Shown here: one piece after another, positions 15,211-21,307 of the stretch
Numbering within the stretch: position 1 is the stretch's first letter
Layout: each line of letters begins with the position of its first letter
Assembly: GCA_043750035.1 (NCBI GenBank)
Contig: JAYVCI010000118.1
Location: 1 to 22,672, forward strand
DNA from: CANJUD01 sp043750035
GTDB taxonomy: Bacteria > Bacteroidota > Bacteroidia > UKL13-3
Length of the DNA: 22,672 nt
Reading direction: 5' to 3'
Notes under the pieces: generated by a model
Told to the model about the DNA's origin: nothing
Database searches by the model: none
What the model saw: the letters and a program-made list of their open reading frames with translations, nothing else
Made by a program: the position numbers and the translations under genes

Positions 15211-15300
15211 CAATTTACGATGTACGATGTACGTCCCGATAGCTGCTATCGGGATTGCTGACGCTTGATTACCCTTGTCATGTTGAGCGTAGTCGAAACA
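15211..15300. repeat. Degenerate interspersed repeat, copy B, with a 21-bp palindrome
   Basis: CAATTTACGATGTACGATG and TTGCTGACGCTTGA match copy A (12751-12790), but here they are split by the palindrome TCCCGATAGC-T-GCTATCGGGA (15234-15254). The following TGTTGAGCGTAGTCGAAAC (15281-15299) is a stretch of a kind common as dispersed non-coding repeats in Bacteroidota. Confidence 0.6.
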
Positions 15301-15309
15301 TGCGAAACT

Positions 15310-15358
15310 AAAACCTTCGCAAAAGCCAACCACTGGTTGTTGGATTTGCGAAGGTTTT
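15310..15358. repeat. Perfect 14-bp inverted repeat (hairpin)
   Basis: AAAACCTTCGCAAA (15310-15323) pairs with TTTGCGAAGGTTTT (15345-15358). Inside, CAACCA/TGGTTG could extend a cruciform. It lies about 100 bp after the 56-aa gene and may act as its terminator or as the edge of the accessory cassette. The shared text AAGCCAACCA and TTTTGTTGCGT recurs near 14399-14440, on the other side of the two-gene pair. Confidence 0.65.
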
Positions 15359-15606
15359 GAGTACTTTTGTTGCGTATATATACAACATTAGCTGCAAGCG
15401 TAAAGGATGGCACAACAACTATCGGGCTGACATCTAAACGACCAAACTTTTGACATCCAAAACAAACTTTCAGATGACAATATCTCGGTAGACAATTTCG
15501 ATGTAATTTGACATTGAGCAGGCCGATTTACCGACACTTAAGCCAACGCATGGTTTTAAAAATTTCCCCCCACCGCACATTTAAAAAATAATTTTATGCC
15601 TGCCAC
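15359..15606. other. Intergenic stretch without a recognisable gene
   Basis: About 250 bp between two hairpins. Short frames are broken on both strands. It contains GTTGCGTATATATACAAC (a partial palindrome near 15369) and a C-run followed by an A/T-rich tract near 15560-15600. No gene or RNA is supported. Confidence 0.5.
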
Positions 15607-15672
15607 ATTGGCTCTTTTGGGGTTTGTCACACCGCACAATCCAACCCAAAAACAAACCCCCAAAGAGCCAAT
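15607..15672. terminator. Long 21-bp stem hairpin after the LysR gene
   Basis: The arms 15607-15627 (ATTGGCTCTTTTGGGGTTTGT) and 15652-15672 are inverted copies with one mismatch and a 24-nt loop. It starts 3 bp past the stop of the minus-strand lysR gene. A U-tract does not directly follow on the minus strand, so it could be an mRNA 3'-end stabiliser or an element boundary rather than a classic terminator. Confidence 0.55.
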
Positions 15673-15675
15673 CTC

Positions 15676-16599
15676 CTAATACTGTTCATACCAGCTAAAT
15701 TTCTCGTGAACGATTTGTAGCTTTTCATTTTTTAAATAATCTAAAAATGAAACTGAAACTGGAGCATGCCTCTTCCCTTTTAACCATATTAAACTCCAGG
15801 TTGTTTTAATAGGCAAACCTTTTATTGGGATAATTTGTAATTCATGATTATGCAGTTCATTTTTAATTCCAATTAAAGGCATAATTGAATAGCCCAATCC
15901 CGCCAATAAAGCTTGTTTAACCGCCTCATTAGACGTTAACTCCATTTTCTTTAATACTAGCAGATTGTTTCGTTCAATAAAACTCTCCATGGCTTGTCGG
16001 GTACCCGATCCTTTTTCTCTAAATATTAATGGCAAGTCTTTGAATATGTCTTTAGTTTTAATATCCTTTTTTAATTTTGTTTTGGTATTTCCTACCAAGT
16101 ATAATTTATTTTGCAGCAAATCAAGCTTCTCCACATTTAGCGTTTTTGGTAAAATAGAAACCAGGGCAAAATCAACATCATTATTTTCTAAACTTTCGAC
16201 AACTTTATTTTTATTAGTAACATCCATCATTAATTCTATTCCTGAATGTTGCTGCATAAAATCTGCAAGAAAGTAAGGCATTACATATTTACCAGTTGAT
16301 ACTACTGAAATTTTTAAACGGCCAGTTAACTGACCTTTATATGCTAATGTTTTAAAGTTGATAGCATGCACTTGATTAATTATATTCTCTGCGGCTTCGG
16401 CAATTTCTCGCCCAAAATCTGTGATATGAATTTTTCTACCTACTACTTCTGTTAAAGGAATGTCGAACTGGTCTTGTAAATTTTTGAGCTGAATAGAAAC
16501 AGCAGGTTGTGTTAAATGCAATTCTTCCGAAGCCTTTGTAACACTTTGCGTTTGTACAATTTTTAGAAAAATCTGTAATTGATTCAATGTATAATTCAT
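15676..16599 (-). CDS. LysR-family transcriptional regulator of the bicarbonate-transporter operon
   Basis: The 307-aa product is a full-length LysR regulator. The N-terminal winged helix-turn-helix covers about 3-62 (TLNQLQIFLKIVQTQSVTKA, SEELHLTQPAVSIQLKNLQD). The effector domain runs from about 90 (LKISVVSTGKYVMPYFLADF, RQAMESFIERNNLL, QALLAGLGYSIMPL). It diverges from the eight-gene run that ends in an SbtA-type permease, with a 70-bp shared intergenic region, the classic LysR arrangement. In cyanobacteria LysR proteins of the CcmR/NdhR/CmpR/CbbR type control inorganic-carbon uptake, including sbtA. By analogy this one may sense a carbon metabolite, but its ligand cannot be read from sequence. 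Confidence 0.92.
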   Translation of the reverse strand: MNYTLNQLQIFLKIVQTQSVTKASEELHLTQPAVSIQLKNLQDQFDIPLTEVVGRKIHITDFGREIAEAAENIINQVHAINFKTLAYKGQLTGRLKISVVSTGKYVMPYFLADFMQQHSGIELMMDVTNKNKVVESLENNDVDFALVSILPKTLNVEKLDLLQNKLYLVGNTKTKLKKDIKTKDIFKDLPLIFREKGSGTRQAMESFIERNNLLVLKKMELTSNEAVKQALLAGLGYSIMPLIGIKNELHNHELQIIPIKGLPIKTTWSLIWLKGKRHAPVSVSFLDYLKNEKLQIVHEKFSWYEQY

Positions 16600-16623
16600 A
16601 AATATTATTAATGGATAACATTA

Positions 16624-16631
16624 CAAAGATA
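16624..16631 (-). promoter_or_regulatory. -7 element (TATCTTTG) for the lysR gene
   Basis: Minus-strand TATCTTTG fits TAnnTTTG and lies 24 nt upstream of the lysR ATG. No -33 TTTG was found at the expected distance. Confidence 0.5.
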
Positions 16632-16642
16632 AATAAAAAGTT

Positions 16643-16665
16643 ATTAAACAGACTAATCAATTTTG
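16643..16665 (+). promoter_or_regulatory. Candidate LysR operator abutting the operon promoter
   Basis: ATTA-N7-TAAT (16643-16657) is a T-N11-A palindrome of the LysR type. It directly touches CAATTTTG (16658-16665), an imperfect -7 element (TAnnTTTG with C for T) that ends 4 nt before the ATG at 16670. A regulator bound here sits where it could activate or block the promoter. The poor -7 box fits an activator-dependent promoter. Confidence 0.5.
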
Positions 16666-16669
16666 CAGC

Positions 16670-16936
16670 ATGAAATTTAAAAAACTAGAAAACGAAAAAA
16701 CAATAGGTGGAATATTCGTATTAATTTTAGGGATTGCACTTACGTTAGGATTATTCCTGTGCAAGTACTTCGACATTCTATATCTAGACCTTGAAACTGT
16801 CTTAGCACCATTTGTAGTTATACTACTTCTTACCTATGGGGATAAACTCCTTATCCTCTCTGTAACAATGCCCATAAGCTTTGCCACAAAATTAATAAAT
16901 AAAGTAAAAGGCTTTTCTCAAACTCAACAACAATGA
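16670..16936 (+). CDS. Small membrane protein (88 aa), first gene of the operon
   Basis: The product has two hydrophobic segments: about 12-35 (IGGIFVLILGIALTLGLFLC) and about 40-66 (LETVLAPFVVILLLTYGDKL), with basic ends (MKFKKLENEKT and INKVKGFSQTQQQ). It is probably a two-pass inner-membrane protein. I do not recognise a family. The ATG lies 4 nt after the -7 element, so the operon mRNA may be leaderless here. Its stop overlaps the next start (ATGA), so the two products are likely made together. It may be an accessory or regulatory partner of the SbtA-like permease, by context only. Confidence 0.7.
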   Translation: MKFKKLENEKTIGGIFVLILGIALTLGLFLCKYFDILYLDLETVLAPFVVILLLTYGDKLLILSVTMPISFATKLINKVKGFSQTQQQ

Positions 16937-17205
16937 ACCCTAAAACAATCTCAAAAATGAAAATTAAAGAAAATTATCAATCATTACTTTTATTGGCTCT
17001 GCTCATTTTTGCAGGAACAGTATCTCCGTCAAATGGGGTAGATGACAAGATCAACAAAACACCATGGGAATTGATTTCAACAATGCTCGTTATGGTTTTA
17101 GCCGCAGTGCTGGTCTACGTTGTTTGGAGTAAGATAAATACGAACAAAATATCACAAATAGTTAATCACCAATCAACCAAAGAAAACACATTAACCTCTA
17201 ATTAA
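16933..17205 (+). CDS. Small membrane protein (90 aa)
   Basis: The start overlaps the previous stop (ATGA), which favours 16933 over the in-frame ATG at 16957. It has two hydrophobic helices, about 17-33 (LLLLALLIFAGTVSPS) and about 45-64 (ELISTMLVMVLAAVLVYVVW), with a short polar loop NGVDDKINKTP between them and a hydrophilic 25-residue tail. It could have a cleaved signal or be a two-pass protein. No family is recognised. Like its neighbour it seems part of the membrane side of the system. Confidence 0.7.
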   Translation: MNPKTISKMKIKENYQSLLLLALLIFAGTVSPSNGVDDKINKTPWELISTMLVMVLAAVLVYVVWSKINTNKISQIVNHQSTKENTLTSN

Positions 17206-17213
17206 ATAATAAT

Positions 17214-18650
17214 ATGACAAGAATAACAGTAGCAAAAGGTGATGGAATTGGCCCTGAGATAATGGATGCCACATTAGAAATAATTATAGCAGCAGGTGCC
17301 CAAATTGAAATTGATGAAATTGAAGTTGGCGAAAAAGTTTACTTAGCAACGAATACCGCAGGTATTGCAGCCGAATCATGGGAAACAATCAGGCGAAACA
17401 AAATTTTCCTTAAAGCTCCTATTACCACACCACAAGGTGGTGGATACAAAAGCTTAAATGTTACCACTCGTAAATTTCTTGGGCTCTATTCAAACGTAAG
17501 ACCTTGTATGAGCCTGTATCCATTTGTAAGTACTAAGCACCCTGTAATGGATATTGTAATAGTAAGAGAGAATGAAGAGGATTTATATGCGGGAATTGAA
17601 CACCAACAAACAGACGAGGTAGTACAATGCTTAAAACTAATTAGCAGACCCGGTTGCGAAAAAATTGTTCGATATGCATTTGAATATGCCAAACAACAAA
17701 ACCGAAAAAAAGTAACTTGTTTTACAAAGGATAATATCATGAAACAAACAGATGGTCTCTTTCACCTAGTGTTTGATGAGATTGCCAAAGAATATCCAGA
17801 AATAGAAAACGAACACTGGATAATTGACATTGGAGCAGCTAAAATGGCAGACACACCAGAAGTATTTGATGTAATTGTAATGCCAAATTTATATGGAGAT
17901 ATACTTAGTGATGTGGCAGCACAAATAACTGGTTCGGTTGGTTTAGCGGGCTCAGCTAATATAGGAGAAGAGTGTTCAATGTTTGAAGCCATACATGGTT
18001 CGGCCCCAAGAAGAGCAGGACAAAATGTAGCCAATCCTTCCGGTTTATTGCAAGGATCTATCATGATGCTTAACCATATTGGGCAAACAGAAATAGCAGA
18101 AAAAGTTCAAAATGCATGGCTTAAGACATTGGAAGATGGCGTTCATACTTATGATATTTTTAAGGAAGGAACAAGTAAGCAAAAGGTGGGAACAAAAGAA
18201 TTTGCTAAGGCAGTAATAGCTAATCTTGGTAACAAACCCTCTATTTTAAAGCCGGTAGTTTATTCAAATAATTCAGCATTGAACTTGCCAAAATACAAAC
18301 GTAAACCTGCCACAAAAAAAGAACTGGTTGGGGTGGATATTTTTGTTCATTGGAACGGTTCTAATCCAAACGAATTAGCAGAGAAAGTGAAAAAAATTGA
18401 AAGTAATGGAATAAAACTCTCCATGATTACAAATAGAGGAATTAAGGTTTGGCCAGATGGATTTAAGGAAACATTTTGTACCGATCATTGGAGATGCCGT
18501 TTTAAACCAAACGAAGGAATTGAAATGCATAAAACAAACATCATTGAACTTTTGAATCAGGCACTCAATGAAAATATTGATACCATAAAAACTGAAAATC
18601 TTTATTCATTTGATGGTAAAGCAGGATACTCACTCGGACAAGGTCAATAA
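17214..18650 (+). CDS. icd: Isocitrate dehydrogenase, Thermus/Rickettsia type
   Basis: Isocitrate dehydrogenase oxidises isocitrate to 2-oxoglutarate with release of CO2 and NAD(P)H. The 478-aa protein has the beta-decarboxylating dehydrogenase core: GDGIGPEIMDATLEI, the substrate loop YKSLNVTTRKFLGLYSNVRP (Ser80, Asn82, Arg86, Arg96), VRENEEDLYAGIE, KDNIMK with Lys172, and MPNLYGDILSDVAAQ with its metal aspartates. EAIHGSAPRRAG then binds the cofactor. An extra C-terminal domain (about 345-478, VDIFVHWNGSNPNELAEKV, VWPDGF, DHWRCRF) is typical of the longer Thermus and Rickettsia enzymes and supports IDH over isopropylmalate dehydrogenase. Cofactor preference is not clear. It lies 8 bp after the small membrane gene. 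A TCA-cycle gene in a transporter operon is unusual and suggests dedicated use. Confidence 0.9.
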   Translation: MTRITVAKGDGIGPEIMDATLEIIIAAGAQIEIDEIEVGEKVYLATNTAGIAAESWETIRRNKIFLKAPITTPQGGGYKSLNVTTRKFLGLYSNVRPCMSLYPFVSTKHPVMDIVIVRENEEDLYAGIEHQQTDEVVQCLKLISRPGCEKIVRYAFEYAKQQNRKKVTCFTKDNIMKQTDGLFHLVFDEIAKEYPEIENEHWIIDIGAAKMADTPEVFDVIVMPNLYGDILSDVAAQITGSVGLAGSANIGEECSMFEAIHGSAPRRAGQNVANPSGLLQGSIMMLNHIGQTEIAEKVQNAWLKTLEDGVHTYDIFKEGTSKQKVGTKEFAKAVIANLGNKPSILKPVVYSNNSALNLPKYKRKPATKKELVGVDIFVHWNGSNPNELAEKVKKIESNGIKLSMITNRGIKVWPDGFKETFCTDHWRCRFKPNEGIEMHKTNIIELLNQALNENIDTIKTENLYSFDGKAGYSLGQGQ

Positions 18651-18655
18651 ACATT

Positions 18656-18904
18656 ATGAACATGAACATACAACTCATACAAGGAGAATTTAGCACCAAT
18701 GATGCCATAGAATTGATAACTCAAATGATACACATAAAAATAAAGTATCATGAGAATAAAATTCATAGCAACAGTAATGAAGAGGATATTAAAAATAGGG
18801 AAGCAAAAATAAAGCGATTGCAAAAAGAATTATTTGAATTAAGGAAAATTATCAATTCAAAAACCCAAAGTGTAAAAGTAGAAGCAATAATTAAAGTTGA
18901 TTAG
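18656..18904 (+). CDS. Small charged helical protein (82 aa)
   Basis: Starts MNMNIQLIQGEFSTNDAIEL five bases after the IDH stop. Residues 15-70 are strongly helical and charged, with heptad-like spacing (ITQMIHIKIKYHENKI, then REAKIKRLQKELFELRKIIN), suggesting a coiled coil. There is no transmembrane segment. I do not recognise a family with certainty. Position suggests a small structural or regulatory partner for the neighbouring proteins. It is not an SbtB/PII-like protein: no such fold or T-loop is visible. Confidence 0.65.
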   Translation: MNMNIQLIQGEFSTNDAIELITQMIHIKIKYHENKIHSNSNEEDIKNREAKIKRLQKELFELRKIINSKTQSVKVEAIIKVD

Positions 18905-18906
18905 CA

Positions 18907-19086
18907 ATGAACTTAATTGTAATGAAAATAGTTTTTTGCATGGTACTAATGATTGCCTTTCTAATAATGGCGTTAATCACTAAGGATGCGATAAGCAGAC
19001 AGCTCTTTGCCTCGTTAGGAATACTAACAGGAACTTATGCATCCAAAAGTATGTTGGAAAGTAGTAAAGCAGAAAAAATAGAATAA
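18907..19086 (+). CDS. Very small membrane protein (59 aa)
   Basis: ATG 18907 to TAA 19084-19086 encodes MNLIVMKIVFCMVLMIAFLI, then MALITKDAISRQLFASLGIL, TGTYASKSMLESSKAEKIE. Residues 4-24 form a clear transmembrane helix and 33-47 a weaker one. It fits the operon tightly: 2 bp after the previous stop and 1 bp before the next start, so there would be an unexplained gap without it. It is easily missed because of its length. No family is recognised. Confidence 0.7.
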   Translation: MNLIVMKIVFCMVLMIAFLIMALITKDAISRQLFASLGILTGTYASKSMLESSKAEKIE

Positions 19087-19087
19087 A

Positions 19088-19924
19088 ATGTACCAAGGTG
19101 AAAATCTAGTAATTGCAACCAAACACGAAAAGGAAAAAGTAATTGCTCCAATTTTAGAAAAAGAAGTGGGTGTAAAGTGTTTTGTTGCTATTGATTTAGA
19201 TACAGATGAACTAGGGACATTTACAGGAGAAGTAGAAAGAAAAGATGACCCTATAACTACGGCCAGAAATAAATGCCTAATGGCAATGGAATTAACTAAT
19301 TGTGATTTAGCTATTGCCAGCGAAGGTTCTTTTGGTCCACACCCGAGTATATATTTTGTTCCAGCAGATGATGAATTTTTGCTTTTTATTGACAAAAAGA
19401 ATGCGTTAGAAATTATAGTTAGAGAACTAAGCACTCAAACAAATTTTAATGCTGCAACAATTAAAACACACAACGAACTAAATGCATTTGCTTCCAAAGC
19501 AAATTTTCCATCACATGGCCTAATACTAAGAAAAGCAAAAGATGATTTTGCAGAAATAATTAAAGGAGTTACAAATACTGAACTGCTAAACAAAACCTTT
19601 AATTACTTTATTTCCAATTATGGAAAAGTTTATATTGAAACCGACATGAGGGCAATGTATAACCCAACCCGAATGAAAGTAATTGAGCGTGCAGCTATAA
19701 AACTTAGTGAAAAAATAAATACCCTCTGTCCGGATTGCGAAACTCCGGGGTTTGGTATAACAGATGTAAAAAACGGATTGCCTTGTGAGGTATGTAATTT
19801 CCCTACAAAAAGTACTTTAAGCTATATCTATACTTGTGTAAAATGTTCCTGTAGAAAAGAGGAAAAATATCCGAATGATAAATTTACTGAAGACCCAATG
19901 TATTGTGATATTTGTAATCCATAA
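19088..19924 (+). CDS. DUF6671-like protein with C-terminal cysteine pairs
   Basis: The 278-aa soluble protein looks like the uncharacterised DUF6671 family. The N-terminal part (1-210) has conserved-looking stretches: ENLVIATKHEKEKVIAPIL, FTGEVERKDDPITTARNKC, LAIASEGSFGPHPSIYFVPA, SHGLILRK and YIETDMRAMYNPTRMKVIE. The C-terminal part carries four CxxC pairs, CPDC, CEVC, CVKC and CDIC, consistent with two zinc ribbons. Charged and histidine residues in the N-terminal part could form an active site, but the reaction is unknown. It sits 1 bp after the 59-aa gene and 9 bp before the amidohydrolase gene. It may be an enzyme or nucleic-acid-linked regulator. I cannot assign a function. Confidence 0.75.
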   Translation: MYQGENLVIATKHEKEKVIAPILEKEVGVKCFVAIDLDTDELGTFTGEVERKDDPITTARNKCLMAMELTNCDLAIASEGSFGPHPSIYFVPADDEFLLFIDKKNALEIIVRELSTQTNFNAATIKTHNELNAFASKANFPSHGLILRKAKDDFAEIIKGVTNTELLNKTFNYFISNYGKVYIETDMRAMYNPTRMKVIERAAIKLSEKINTLCPDCETPGFGITDVKNGLPCEVCNFPTKSTLSYIYTCVKCSCRKEEKYPNDKFTEDPMYCDICNP

Positions 19925-19933
19925 TTGTAGGCT

Positions 19934-21280
19934 ATGAAAAGAAAGTTAATCAAACAAGCTTATATAGTTAATGAGGGTAAAATCATTTTGGCAGACGTAT
20001 TAATTGTTGGTGAAAGAATTGAAAATATTTCAAATACTATTTCAGATAATCATGCAGATATATTAGATGCTCAAGGACTCTATCTTTTACCAGGAATAAT
20101 TGATGACCGAGTACATTTTCGTGAACCAGGTTTAACCCATAAAGGAAGTATTTACTCCGAATCAAGAGCAGCAGTGGCTGGTGGAATAACCTCTTTTATG
20201 GAAATGCCAAATACAATTCCAAATACCCTAACTCAAGAGTTTTTGGAGGAAAAATATGTCATAGCATCAAAATCATCTGTGGCTAACTTTTCCTTTTTTA
20301 TGGGAATCAATCAAAACAATTTAGAAGAAGCACTAAAAACTAATAATGAAAATGTTTGTGGTATAACCGATGATGGATTATATTTTAATAATGAGGAAGG
20401 CATTTTGGCTAATTATCCTGAATTTTTAGAAACACTTTTCTCTCGAACAGATTCTTTGGTTGCATTACATAGCGAAGATGATGCTATAATTAAAAATAAT
20501 ATATACAAATACCGTGGGTTATATGGAGAAAATATACCATTTTATATGCACTCTATAATTAGAAGCGAAACAGCGTGTTTAACAGCCACAAAACGAGTGC
20601 TGGAAATTGCTCATAAATACAATAATAGATTGCACTTTTTTCACATTTCAACTTTAGCCGAAACCCACTTATTCGACAATAAGATTCCTGTAAAAGAAAA
20701 GAGAATAACCGCAGAAGCCTGTGTGCACCACCTTTGGTTTTCCGATAAAGATTATGAGAAATTAGGTGCTAAAATAAAATGGAATCCAGCAATAAAAACC
20801 GCGAAAGATAAAAACGGATTACTAGCAGCACTTTTGGATAATAGACTTTATATTATCGCGACAGACCATGCTCCGCATACTAGTGAAAAAAAGAATGGTA
20901 CTTATTTCAAAGCGTTGTCAGGAGGCCCTTTGGTGCAGCACGCTTTGCCTGCCATGCTTGAATTATTTCAAAAGGGAAAAATAAGTATCGAAAAAATAGT
21001 GGAAAAAATGAGTCACCATGTTGCTGAAATTTATAAGATAAAAGAACGGGGATATATTCGCGAAGGTTATTATGCTGATTTAGTTTTAGTGGATCTAAAT
21101 TATGAATGGCAGGTAACTCGTGAAAATATACTATATAAATGCCAATGGTCCCCATTCGAAAATCAAATATTCCAAAGCAAAATTTTAAAAACATTTGTAA
21201 ATGGGAATTTGGTATATGATAACGGTACTTTTAATGAAACTAAGCCAGGACAAAGATTGATATTTCCAAAATACAGATAA
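19934..21280 (+). CDS. Dihydroorotase-like amidohydrolase with altered metal site
   Basis: The 448-aa protein matches Bacteroidota dihydroorotases along its whole length: PGIIDDRVHFREPGLTHKGS, AAVAGGITSFMEMPNT, IRSETACL, ITAEACVHHLWFSDKDY, KWNPAIKTAKDK, ATDHAPHT, GGPLVQHALPAMLE and YYADLVLVDL. Dihydroorotase closes carbamoyl-aspartate to dihydroorotate in pyrimidine synthesis. His61, His179, His237 and Asp311 of the metal centre are present. However, the segment after VCG, normally GxKxFMGSSTGN with the carbamylated bridging lysine, reads GITDDGLYFNNEE, leaving Thr145 at that place. The first metal ligand of the HxH motif is Arg59 (often Gln in this phylum). It may be catalytically changed, or a non-catalytic paralogue. 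Its operon links it to bicarbonate uptake. A housekeeping pyrC is probably elsewhere. Confidence 0.88.
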   Translation: MKRKLIKQAYIVNEGKIILADVLIVGERIENISNTISDNHADILDAQGLYLLPGIIDDRVHFREPGLTHKGSIYSESRAAVAGGITSFMEMPNTIPNTLTQEFLEEKYVIASKSSVANFSFFMGINQNNLEEALKTNNENVCGITDDGLYFNNEEGILANYPEFLETLFSRTDSLVALHSEDDAIIKNNIYKYRGLYGENIPFYMHSIIRSETACLTATKRVLEIAHKYNNRLHFFHISTLAETHLFDNKIPVKEKRITAEACVHHLWFSDKDYEKLGAKIKWNPAIKTAKDKNGLLAALLDNRLYIIATDHAPHTSEKKNGTYFKALSGGPLVQHALPAMLELFQKGKISIEKIVEKMSHHVAEIYKIKERGYIREGYYADLVLVDLNYEWQVTRENILYKCQWSPFENQIFQSKILKTFVNGNLVYDNGTFNETKPGQRLIFPKYR

Positions 21281-21307
21281 AATAACTTACAAACTAATCA
21301 AGAATTC

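Noticed and set aside
15151..15333. Minus-strand 60-aa ORF containing CFDYAQHDKG
   Set aside because: This is the translation of a dispersed non-coding repeat (TGTTGAGCGTAGTCGAAAC), not a gene.
17214..18650. Isopropylmalate or homoisocitrate dehydrogenase
   Set aside because: The substrate loop with Ser80, Asn82 and Arg86 and the long C-terminal domain fit Thermus/Rickettsia isocitrate dehydrogenase better.
18656..18904. SbtB or PII-like regulator for the SbtA permease
   Set aside because: The 82-aa product is a charged helical protein without the PII fold pattern or T-loop.
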